NCBI GenBank assembly: GCA_044369995.1
Contig: JBILWG010000102.1
Location: forward strand, 1-6,775
Direction of reading: 5' to 3'
Source: F1-60-MAGs149 sp044369995
GTDB taxonomy: Bacteria > Actinomycetota > Thermoleophilia > Gaiellales > F1-60-MAGs149
DNA: 6,775 nt
The position numbers were made by a program, and so were the translations under genes. The notes beneath the pieces were generated by a model. The model was not told the DNA's origin, ran no database searches, and saw nothing but the letters and a program-made list of their open reading frames with translations. Below, in pieces: positions 1-5,358 of this stretch (the first letter of the stretch is position 1; the number at the start of each line of letters is the position of its first letter).

Positions 1-36
1 ATGAACCACCTCGGCGGTCCGTCGAACGCTCTTGGC
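1..36. other. Left-edge stretch with no supported feature
   Basis: These 36 bases lie beyond the inverted repeat that follows hpt. Forward reading frames here are short, arginine-rich shadows of the hpt gene. In many bacteria ftsH follows hpt, so this could be the start of an hpt-ftsH intergenic gap, but nothing in the bases shows it. Confidence 0.4.
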
Positions 37-69
37 ATGTCCCAAAAGGGTCTGACCCCTTTGGGACAT
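37..69 (-). repeat. 33-base inverted repeat (REP-like, possible terminator) after hpt
   Basis: The two arms, 37-52 and 54-69, pair around T53 over 16 positions with one mismatch (A47 opposite C59). The outer arm is ATGTCCCAAA with TTTGGGACAT, and the core is GGGTC-T-GACCC. On the minus strand the hairpin begins 4 bases after the TAG stop of hpt, so it would form at the 3' end of the tilS-hpt transcript. No T-run follows on the minus strand, so it is not a classical rho-independent terminator. The core read on the minus strand, GGGGTCAGACCC followed by TTTTGGGACA, resembles a palindrome I remember as dispersed in many bacterial genomes, often with RAYT-type transposases. The family assignment is from memory; the palindrome itself is directly visible. 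Confidence 0.8.
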
Positions 70-73
70 CCAC

Positions 74-613
74 CTACAGCTTCGACTCGTCGACCGACCA
101 GATATCCGGCAGCTCGCGGAACTGCTCGGCGGCGTCGAGGCCGTAGCCGACGACGAACGTGTCGGGGATCTCGAAGCCGACGTAGCGGCACGCCACGTCG
201 TTCTCGAGCCGCGCCGGCTTGGCCAGCAGCGAGCACACCTCGAGCGTGGCGGGCTTGCGCGTCCTGAGGTTGCGGAGCAGGTACGAGAGGGTGAGCCCTG
301 AGTCGACGATGTCTTCGACGACGATCACGTCGAGATCCTCGATCGGCCCGTCGAGATCCTTGAGGATCCGCACGACCCCCGACGATTGTGTGCCCGTTCC
401 GTACGACGAGATCACCATGAAGTCGATCGAGCAGGGGATCGTCAGCTCGCGGATCAGGTCGGCGAGGAAGACGAAACCACCCTTCAGCACGCACGTGAGC
501 TTCACCTCGCGCCCCGCGTAGTCGGTGGAGATCTGCGCACCGAGCTCCTGCACGCGCTGCTGGATCTGCTCGCGGGTGAGGACGTGCTCGAGGAGGGCAG
601 GGTGCTGGCTCAT
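74..613 (-). CDS. hpt: Hypoxanthine phosphoribosyltransferase
   Basis: This 179-aa cytosolic purine-salvage enzyme transfers ribose 5-phosphate from PRPP to hypoxanthine (and usually guanine), giving IMP or GMP. Length is normal for the bacterial family. In order the sequence shows the LKGG loop (residues 43-46) that contacts pyrophosphate, the flexible catalytic loop SSYGTGTQSSG (69-79), the PRPP-binding signature VVEDIVDSGLT (98-108) with its acidic pair E100/D101, an AKP segment (131-133) where the purine-contacting lysine sits, and FVVGYGLD (153-160) of the nucleobase and magnesium site. The ATG start overlaps the tilS stop as ATGA (610-613) and has a good Shine-Dalgarno GAGGAG (619-624 on the complement) 5 bases upstream, inside the tilS end. 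It is therefore translated from the tilS transcript. The stop is TAG at 74-76, followed by the inverted repeat. tilS-hpt order is widely conserved. No defect is seen. Confidence 0.96.
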   Translation of the reverse strand: MSQHPALLEHVLTREQIQQRVQELGAQISTDYAGREVKLTCVLKGGFVFLADLIRELTIPCSIDFMVISSYGTGTQSSGVVRILKDLDGPIEDLDVIVVEDIVDSGLTLSYLLRNLRTRKPATLEVCSLLAKPARLENDVACRYVGFEIPDTFVVGYGLDAAEQFRELPDIWSVDESKL

Positions 614-1536
614 GCGATCTCCTCACGACGGCCGGAGCCGGGAGGCAGGAACATGATCGCGCCGCGACGGACTTCGGCGAGTGCCGCGCCGGGCAGCGTG
701 CGGCGACGCGCGTCGCCGCGGAGCGCCTCGACGTCATCGTGGCCGAGCGTCACGCCGACACGCGCGGCGGCACGGCGCAGCGCGATGCGCTGGAGCGCCA
801 CGGGGGCGGTGGTGAGGGCATCGATCGGCACCGCGCCATCATTGCGAATGAGGTCGTCGGCAAGCGCGTCGAGCAGCGCGCGCTCATCGTCGGCCAGCAG
901 AGCGGCGCGCGCCAGATTGCGCTCGGCGCCGGGATGGGCCAGGGCCAGGGCAGGGAGAACGTCGAGTCGGATGCGGTTGCGAGCCGGGCCCGCCACGAGA
1001 TTCGTCGGGTCGTCGCGCCACGCGAAGCCCCGCCCGGCGAGCTCGCGCCGCACCTCGTCGCGCGAGCAGTCGATCAGCGGGCGTACCCATTGGCCGTCGC
1101 GCGGAGGCAGGGCAGCCAGTCCGCGTGGCGCGCCTGACGCGGCCAGCCGATAGAGCACCGTCTCGGCCCGGTCGCTGAGCGTGTGGCCGGTCGCGATCGG
1201 GTCGCCACCGGCAGCAGCGAGTGCGGCTGCTCGGCGCACGTCGCGCAGGCGCGCCTCGAGATTGCCACCGACGTCGACTCGGCCGTCGACGATCTGGAGT
1301 GGGACGGCGAGGCGCTCAGCCAGTGCGCGGCAGGCGGTGGCGTCCGCCTCTGACGCATCGCCGCGGAGCGCGTGGGCGACATGGACGAGGCGCACGGCGC
1401 AGCGCAGCTCGGCGAGCGCCACGGCCAGCAGGGTCGAGTCGGCGCCGCCGGAGATCAGCGCGACGACGGGCGTGCCGGCGAGCAGGTCGAGGGCGCCAGC
1501 GCGCGCTCGGATCCGCTCGGCGACGTCACTGCTCAC
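610..1536 (-). CDS. tilS: tRNA(Ile)-lysidine synthase
   Basis: TilS is an essential tRNA-modifying enzyme. It adenylates C34 of the CAU-anticodon isoleucine tRNA and joins lysine to it, so that the tRNA reads AUA. The 308-aa protein has the PP-loop ATPase signature SGGADS at residues 29-34, HVAHALR (52-58), ATGHTLSDRAET (115-126), RPLI (152-155), DDPTN (175-179) and RNRIR (186-190), all in family order. The remaining ~115 residues are helical and weakly conserved. The protein is shorter than the ~430-aa E. coli enzyme, close to the short Aquifex type, and seems to lack a full TilS C-terminal domain. The family's usual DQAET is DRAET here. The start is GTG at 1536 with GGAAGG (1547-1552 on the complement) 10 bases upstream. 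It overlaps the preceding gene by 11 bp and hpt by 4 bp, so the three genes are very likely co-translated. Confidence 0.95.
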   Translation of the reverse strand: MSSDVAERIRARAGALDLLAGTPVVALISGGADSTLLAVALAELRCAVRLVHVAHALRGDASEADATACRALAERLAVPLQIVDGRVDVGGNLEARLRDVRRAAALAAAGGDPIATGHTLSDRAETVLYRLAASGAPRGLAALPPRDGQWVRPLIDCSRDEVRRELAGRGFAWRDDPTNLVAGPARNRIRLDVLPALALAHPGAERNLARAALLADDERALLDALADDLIRNDGAVPIDALTTAPVALQRIALRRAAARVGVTLGHDDVEALRGDARRRTLPGAALAEVRRGAIMFLPPGSGRREEIA

Positions 1537-2020
1537 GCGCAGCGAGCCTTCCGGCGTACGTCGTGCCGACCTCGATGTACTTGGCGTGCAGCGCCTCGCG
1601 TGCGTCCTCGTCGCCCGCGGCCTCCGCCTCGGCCATGCCGCGCTTGATCTCGCGCAGGCGCTCCTCGAAGCGCAGCACGACGGTCTGCTCGCCCGTCAGC
1701 TCGTCCTTGCGATCTGCGAGGACCAGTAGGCGTGGGCGCCAGAGCGCCGCGACGCGCGCCAGCTCCTCGTGGTCGGGCAGTGCAGCGTCGAGCGCGGCCA
1801 GCGCGGCCGGTGCATGCACCTGCAGCGCCTCCTGCGCAAACGGCGCGAACGGATCGTCCGAGAGCGTGTCGACGATCGCCGCGCGCACCGCGGCGTCGGA
1901 GAAATCGAGTGGCGAGCCGTCTGCGCCGTGCACCGCGAGACGCACGACGCCGGCCTCGAACGGGTACAGGTCGAGGTCGACGATTCCGGCTCCAGCGCTG
2001 GATTCGAGAGGCTGGCTCAT
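1526..2020 (-). CDS. Uncharacterised 164-aa protein upstream of tilS
   Basis: I do not recognise a family. The protein is acidic and Ala/Glu/Asp-rich, with no signal peptide, membrane segment or cysteine motif. Residues 12-32 look like two or three beta strands (IVDLDLY, GVVRLAVHG). Residues 40-100 read as helices ending in a hydrophobic strand (RPRLLVLAD). Residues 114-163 form a charged amphipathic helix that may be a coiled coil, with RLREIKRGMAEAEAAGDEDA inside it. The ATG at 2020 is fixed at the 5' side by an in-frame TGA (2027-2029 on the complement) only two codons upstream. No clear Shine-Dalgarno precedes it. The coding case rests on position: it is the first gene of a compact unit, its end overlaps the tilS start by 11 bp with tilS's ribosome site inside it, and the divergent BtpA-like gene starts just beyond. 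The C-terminal helix superficially recalls the helical tail of DnaG, but no primase domain is present. Function unknown. Confidence 0.75.
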   Translation of the reverse strand: MSQPLESSAGAGIVDLDLYPFEAGVVRLAVHGADGSPLDFSDAAVRAAIVDTLSDDPFAPFAQEALQVHAPAALAALDAALPDHEELARVAALWRPRLLVLADRKDELTGEQTVVLRFEERLREIKRGMAEAEAAGDEDAREALHAKYIEVGTTYAGRLAAREQ

Positions 2021-2041
2021 CGGGCATCAGTGTGGCAGGTG

Positions 2042-2071
2042 TTGCAGTGCAGCGACGAACGCACGTACCAT
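2042..2071 (+). promoter_or_regulatory. Candidate promoter giving a leaderless BtpA-like mRNA
   Basis: TTGCAG at 2042-2047 (3 of 6 to the -35 consensus) and TACCAT at 2066-2071 (4 of 6 to TATAAT, fitting TANNNT) are separated by 18 bases. A -10 occupying -12 to -7 puts the transcription start at 2078, exactly the A of the proposed ATG. This matches the layout of leaderless genes common in actinobacteria. The promoter lies in the 57-bp divergent gap. No equally good promoter was found for the minus-strand gene starting at 2020. Confidence 0.5.
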
Positions 2072-2077
2072 GGAGTC

Positions 2078-2932
2078 ATGGAGGGGACGCTGGCAGATCA
2101 GGCAATGGAGCGCATCTTCGGCGTGGCGAAGCCGCTGATCGGCGTCGTCCACCTGCTCGCGCTGCCCGGCTCGCCTGCCTTCGACCGCACGGCGGGCATG
2201 CGTCCGATCGTCGAGGCCGCCAAGCACGATGCGCTCGTCTGCCAGGAGGCTGGCGTCGACGCGATCATCTTCTGCAACGAGGGCGACCTGCCGTACCGCG
2301 TCGAGGTCACGATGGAGCAGTCCACCGCGATGGCCGCGGTGATCGGCGAGATCGAGCCCCAGCTGGAAGTGCCGATCGGCGTCGACATGCTGTGGGATCC
2401 GTTCGCCACGCTCGCCGTCGGCCGTGCCGTCGGCGCGCGTTTCGTCCGCGAGGTCTTCATCGGCGTCTACGAGTCCGACATGGGCCAGCTGCGTCCCGAT
2501 CCGGGTGCGGCGTTCTCGTATCGGCATTCGATCGGCGCCGACGACATCGCCGTGCTCACGAACCTGACGCCGGAGTTCGCCTCCCCGCTCGGCTCGCGCA
2601 CGGTCGCGGATCGCGCGCAAGGCGCACGCTTCTTCGGTTGCGAGGCTGCGCTGATCTCCGGTCCGCGCGCTGGCTCGGCCTTCCGCTTTGCCGATCTCGA
2701 GGAGGCCAAGGCGGCCTGCCCCGATCTTCCGGTGCTCGCCAATACGGGCGTGCGGCACGACACGGCCGAGCGCATCCTCGAGACGGCGGACGGCATCATC
2801 GTCGGCACGTCGCTGAAGGTCGACGGCAAGACGGCCAATCGGATCGATCTCGATCGTGCCCGGCGCATGGTGGAGCTGACGCGCGTCGCCCGCGAGCATC
2901 ACCTCGAGCGCATCGCCGAAGCGCGGGCCTGA
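2078..2932 (+). CDS. BtpA/SgcQ-family TIM-barrel protein
   Basis: This 284-aa cytosolic protein belongs to the BtpA family, TIM-barrel-like proteins. Cyanobacterial BtpA is needed for photosystem I stability, while E. coli SgcQ sits in a sugar-utilisation cluster; no reaction is firmly established. Visible motifs are IGVVHLLALPGSP (21-33), the barrel segment EAGVDAIIFCNEGDLPY (57-73), IGVDMLWDP (100-108), ARFVREVFIGVYESDMG (120-136), the HSIGAD segment (150-155) and the C-terminal phosphate-site-like stretch VLANTGVRHDTAER (219-232) with DGIIVGTSLKVDGKTAN (238-254). The LWDP and REVFIGVYESD wording matches SgcQ as I remember it better than BtpA, which has a VLRND-type motif. A non-photosynthetic, carbohydrate- or nucleoside-linked role is therefore likelier. 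Two starts are possible: ATG 2078 (fits the leaderless promoter) or ATG 2105 (275 aa, begins MERIFG like many family members). Neither has a well-spaced Shine-Dalgarno. The downstream SDR gene follows after 43 bp and probably shares the transcript. Confidence 0.9.
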   Translation: MEGTLADQAMERIFGVAKPLIGVVHLLALPGSPAFDRTAGMRPIVEAAKHDALVCQEAGVDAIIFCNEGDLPYRVEVTMEQSTAMAAVIGEIEPQLEVPIGVDMLWDPFATLAVGRAVGARFVREVFIGVYESDMGQLRPDPGAAFSYRHSIGADDIAVLTNLTPEFASPLGSRTVADRAQGARFFGCEAALISGPRAGSAFRFADLEEAKAACPDLPVLANTGVRHDTAERILETADGIIVGTSLKVDGKTANRIDLDRARRMVELTRVAREHHLERIAEARA

Positions 2933-2975
2933 TCGCCACCGGTCTGCACCCGGCGCGGCTGCGAAGGGACCTCTA

Positions 2976-4427
2976 ATGGAATACTGGACGAGCGTCGCAA
3001 ATCAGCACAGCGCCTATTGGCTGTCCCCGGCGCACCCGGTGCTGCCCCCGACGGCGCAGTCGGCTGAGGCCATCGCCGAGGCGTACTGGTTGAGCCTCCA
3101 ATCGTCGCTGCGGGGCGTCGTGCGCGCCGAGGGAGCCATGCTCGGGCCGATCCGGTTGACGGTCGCCAAGACCGGCGTCACGATCCTCGGCTTCGCCGCG
3201 GCGATCGTCGAGGAGGTGGAGGGCGGCATCGAGATCGCCTTCCCGATCGTCTCGGGTGCGGCATGCTCGGCGGCGGCCGGCGAGCTGCGCCTGATCGCGC
3301 GTGTCGAAGGCGATGGCGTGCGCCTCGGCGTCGTCGTCGACGGCTACCGCCCGCGGTTCGAGCGTCTGCGCATCACCACCTTCCCGATTGCGGCGCCCTA
3401 CACGTTGACGCAGCATCTGGTGCACGGATGGGTGACGAAGCGCAGCCTGCGGCAGATCGCACGGATCATCGATCCCGTGCCCGTCGCGCCACCGGCGCTC
3501 GACACCCACGGGCGTCTCGCGGGCCTGAGCGTCGGCGTCGTCGGCGCCTCTGGCTATGTCGGTCGTCGGCTGGTGCCGGAACTGCGCGATCAGGGCGCCC
3601 AGGTGCGCGCGATCGTGCGGCGCCCGAACGCCGATCTCGAGCGCGTGGCGGATATCGAGGTCGTGCAGGGTGACGCGCTCGATCGCGACTCTCTCGACCG
3701 CGCGTTCGCAGGACTCGACGTCGTGTACTGGCTGGTCCACTCGATGGGGGCGGGCGGCGACTTCGCCGAGCTCGACCGGGTGGCTGCGCGCAACGCGGCG
3801 GCGGCGGCCGCTGGCGCCGGTGTGCAGCAGATCATCTACCTGAGCGGTCTTGGCGATGACGACCCCGAGCTCTCGCACCACCTGCAGAGCCGGCACGAGA
3901 CGGGCGAGATCCTCGCCGCCGGTTCGGTGCCCGTCACCACGCTGCGGGCGGCGATGGTGATCGGTCAGCACAGCGCCTCGTTCCAGATGATGCGCGATCT
4001 CGTGCATCGGCTTCCGGCGATGGTGACGCCGCGCTGGGTGACCACGCGCTCGCAGCCGATTGCGTTCGCCGACCTGCGCGACTACCTCGTCGGTGTCTGC
4101 GCGCTGCCAGAGGCGTACGGCCGTACCCTCGACGTCGGCGGGCCGGACATCCTCACGTTCCAGGAGATGATGGAGCGCACCGCGGTGCTGGCCGGACGCC
4201 GCAAGCCGTTCATTCTGCCGGTGCCCGTCCTCTCGCCCGAGCTCTCGTCGCTGTGGTGCGGCTTCGTCACCGACGTCGATACCAACATCGCGCGTCCGCT
4301 CGTGGAGGGTCTCCGCAACGAGACGATCTGCCTGAACGACGACATCCTGCAGCTCGTCCCGAAGGAGCGCATCTCCTTCGACGACGCCGTGCGTCGTGCC
4401 CTGCAGGGCGTGCCGCTGCGCTACTAG
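2976..4427 (+). CDS. Fusion protein: unknown N-terminal domain + atypical SDR (YbjT/NmrA-like)
   Basis: A 483-aa probably cytosolic protein of two parts. Residues ~180-480 form an atypical short-chain dehydrogenase/NmrA-like Rossmann domain: a strand then GASGYVG (190-196) for the dinucleotide, the basic VRRPNAD after beta-2 (214-220), VVQGDALD (229-236), VYWLVHSMG (250-258), YLSGLG (288-293), SRHETGEIL (305-313) and the family-typical C-terminal block PVPVLSPELSSLW (415-427) with VDTNIARPLVEGLRNE (434-449). The usual Tyr-x3-Lys catalytic pair is not evident, so it may bind NAD(P) rather than act as a dehydrogenase. Residues ~1-165 are a separate domain I do not recognise, with alternating strands (IRLTVAKTGVTILGF, ELRLIARVEGDGVRLGVVVD) and flanking helices, joined by a Pro/Ala linker (~166-178). 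Many relatives carry DUF2867 after the SDR domain; here the protein stops right after it. The ATG has AAGGGA (2964-2969) 6 bases upstream. It likely shares an operon with the BtpA-like gene. Confidence 0.9.
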   Translation: MEYWTSVANQHSAYWLSPAHPVLPPTAQSAEAIAEAYWLSLQSSLRGVVRAEGAMLGPIRLTVAKTGVTILGFAAAIVEEVEGGIEIAFPIVSGAACSAAAGELRLIARVEGDGVRLGVVVDGYRPRFERLRITTFPIAAPYTLTQHLVHGWVTKRSLRQIARIIDPVPVAPPALDTHGRLAGLSVGVVGASGYVGRRLVPELRDQGAQVRAIVRRPNADLERVADIEVVQGDALDRDSLDRAFAGLDVVYWLVHSMGAGGDFAELDRVAARNAAAAAAGAGVQQIIYLSGLGDDDPELSHHLQSRHETGEILAAGSVPVTTLRAAMVIGQHSASFQMMRDLVHRLPAMVTPRWVTTRSQPIAFADLRDYLVGVCALPEAYGRTLDVGGPDILTFQEMMERTAVLAGRRKPFILPVPVLSPELSSLWCGFVTDVDTNIARPLVEGLRNETICLNDDILQLVPKERISFDDAVRRALQGVPLRY

Positions 4428-4430
4428 GGC

Positions 4431-4898
4431 CTACTCGAGCGGCCAGACGAGGCAGTTGGCCTTGCGGCGCAGTCGACGCAGGTGCAGGCGGAAACGCAGT
4501 CGGCCGTAGAGCTTGCGATTCGGGCCGAACACCAAGAGGCCGATCTCGCGATTGCGCGTCACGTCGATCGTTGCCGATAGCGGGCGGGGCGAGTTGTAGA
4601 CGAGCTGTCGCGCGTTGGCACCAGCGCCACGGGCGCGGGCCAGAATCTCGAGGATCTCCTCGCGCACGACCGGATTGCCCATCGTGCGGCGGGCAGCCGC
4701 GTTGGCGTTGGCGACCGGCAAGGTCACCGCGAGGCACACCATCAGCTCGGCATTGGCCTGCACGGCCGACTCGATCGCCGTCTCGACGGCTGCATCGTCG
4801 AACGAGATGTCGAACGAGACGAGCATCACCGGATGTCGCTCGGTGCGCTCCTCCGCGATCAGCGTCTCGGGAGCCCGGTCGCGGATCGCAGAGCTCAC
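4431..4898 (-). CDS. Universal-stress-protein-like protein, diverged
   Basis: This 155-aa protein has the beta-alpha-beta layout of the UspA fold. MLVSFDISFDDAAVETAIES (25-44) gives strand 1 and helix 1, AELMVCLAVTLPVAN (50-64) strand 2, VVREEILEILARARG (77-91) a helix, ARQLVYNSP (96-104) strand 3, and IGLLVFGPN (119-127) with ANCLVWPL (147-154) the closing strands. Nucleotide-binding UspA members have a G-2x-G-9x-G(S/T) loop after strand 4. Here that region is replaced by the very basic RKLYGRLRFRLHLRRLRRK (128-146), so ATP binding is doubtful, and contact with RNA, DNA or membrane is possible but unproven. The GTG at 4898 is 4 bases past the upstream gene's stop. The alternative ATG at 4826 would start right at strand 1 and give 131 aa; neither has a clear Shine-Dalgarno. 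It is the second gene of the unit starting at 5265, and its TAG lies 3 bp from the convergent SDR stop. Confidence 0.75.
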   Translation of the reverse strand: MSSAIRDRAPETLIAEERTERHPVMLVSFDISFDDAAVETAIESAVQANAELMVCLAVTLPVANANAAARRTMGNPVVREEILEILARARGAGANARQLVYNSPRPLSATIDVTRNREIGLLVFGPNRKLYGRLRFRLHLRRLRRKANCLVWPLE

Positions 4899-4902
4899 GG
4901 CG

Positions 4903-5265
4903 TCACTTGCGGGTCGGCGCCACCGTCGGCGTGTAGAGCGACGAGGCCTTGGCCAGCATGCGTCGCTTCATCCACGGCATGAACAGCACGAACCACACGA
5001 CGGCGCCGGCCGTGCCGAGGATCAGCAATCCCCACACGTTCAGCCAGACCAGACCGACGACGCCGAGCAGTCCGATGAAGCCGAGGCCGGCGCGCGAGAG
5101 GTACCGGAACTGCCGTTGCGTCTGGGCCGCAACGCCTTCCAGGCGCTTGGCCTCTGCCGCGGTGTCGTAGCGCGCCCCGCAGCCGGTGCAGATCACGATG
5201 TCCCCGGTCTCGCCGCGCGTCTCGACGCCGCACGGGCACTTGATCAGGATCGGTGCCGGCGCCAT
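4903..5265 (-). CDS. Small zinc-ribbon membrane protein with two helices
   Basis: This 120-aa protein starts with a probable zinc ribbon: C10-x-C12 in KCPCG and C26-xx-C29 in CTGCG, thirteen residues apart. A short charged helix (~35-55) follows, then two hydrophobic stretches that look like a transmembrane hairpin, ~59-77 and ~78-98, joined by a very short turn (NVWG). The tail has a basic MKRR cluster (99-102) and more positive charge, so by the positive-inside rule both ends probably face the cytoplasm. No catalytic motif is visible and I cannot name a family; the zinc ribbon may bind protein or nucleic acid, or be structural. The ATG start at 5265 has no Shine-Dalgarno but sits exactly at the expected start of a good upstream promoter, so it may be leaderless. 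It is the first gene of a unit with the USP-like gene, whose GTG begins 4 bases after this TGA. Confidence 0.8.
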   Translation of the reverse strand: MAPAPILIKCPCGVETRGETGDIVICTGCGARYDTAAEAKRLEGVAAQTQRQFRYLSRAGLGFIGLLGVVGLVWLNVWGLLILGTAGAVVWFVLFMPWMKRRMLAKASSLYTPTVAPTRK

Positions 5266-5271
5266 GTGTGC

Positions 5272-5300
5272 ATTGTGGACGTATCTCTAGGCAAACGCAA
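5272..5300 (-). promoter_or_regulatory. Candidate promoter for the zinc-ribbon/USP unit (leaderless)
   Basis: Read on the minus strand, TTGCGT (5300-5295) and CACAAT (5277-5272, 4 of 6 to TATAAT) are separated by exactly 17 bases. With the -10 at -12 to -7, transcription begins at 5265, the A of the ATG, which explains the lack of a ribosome site. Its -35 lies inside the spacer of the opposite-facing permease promoter. Confidence 0.5.
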
Positions 5301-5316
5301 TCGCGGGGGCTACACT
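5288..5316 (+). promoter_or_regulatory. Candidate promoter for the APC permease
   Basis: TAGGCA (5288-5293, 4 of 6 to TTGACA) and TACACT (5311-5316, 4 of 6 to TATAAT and fitting TANNNT) are separated by 17 bases. The predicted start is near 5323, giving a leader of about 40 bases that holds a short hairpin and a strong Shine-Dalgarno. It overlaps the divergent promoter at 5272-5300. Confidence 0.45.
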
Positions 5317-5325
5317 TCCAGCATT

Positions 5326-5343
5326 CCCGGATGGAGAGCCGGG
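5326..5343 (+). other. Short GC hairpin in the permease leader
   Basis: CCCGG (5326-5330) pairs with CCGGG (5339-5343) around the 8-base loop ATGGAGAG. The stem ends 8 bases before the AAGGAGG ribosome site. The loop itself contains a GGAG and an ATG that opens no matching gene. It is too small to be called a riboswitch, and I see no known riboswitch core. Confidence 0.4.
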
Positions 5344-5351
5344 CAAGGGAG

Positions 5352-5358
5352 AAGGAGG
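5352..5358 (+). promoter_or_regulatory. Strong Shine-Dalgarno of the APC permease
   Basis: AAGGAGG lies 4 bases upstream of the ATG at 5363 and is the strongest ribosome site in the window. It fixes this ATG as the start over the internal ATG at residue 17 and suggests high translation. Confidence 0.85.

Noticed and set aside
1..267. Forward 88-aa reading frame at the left edge
   Set aside because: It is Arg/Ser-rich low-complexity sequence antisense to hpt, which has full catalytic motifs.
1526..1700. Possible DnaG-like C-terminal helical domain in the 164-aa protein
   Set aside because: The resemblance is limited to a charged Ala/Glu-rich helix, no toprim or zinc domain is near, and an in-frame stop precedes the start, so it is not a primase remnant.
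1769..2077. 103-residue N-terminal extension of the BtpA-like protein
   Set aside because: It is antisense to the 164-aa gene, has no family similarity, and BtpA/SgcQ proteins start near the IGVVHL segment; ATG 2078 also fits a promoter.
2027..2902. Long minus-strand frame (291 aa) opposite the BtpA-like gene
   Set aside because: It is a mirror frame caused by high GC; composition is His/Arg/Asp-rich with no motifs, while the plus frame matches a known family.
3780..3830. GCG-rich simple repeat in the SDR gene
   Set aside because: It encodes a poly-Ala helix (residues 274-279) in the SDR domain and is ordinary for high-GC coding DNA.
2973..4007. Long minus-strand frame (344 aa) opposite the SDR gene
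   Set aside because: Composition (His, Arg, Asp, Gln heavy) is typical of a shadow frame, and the plus strand encodes clear Rossmann motifs.
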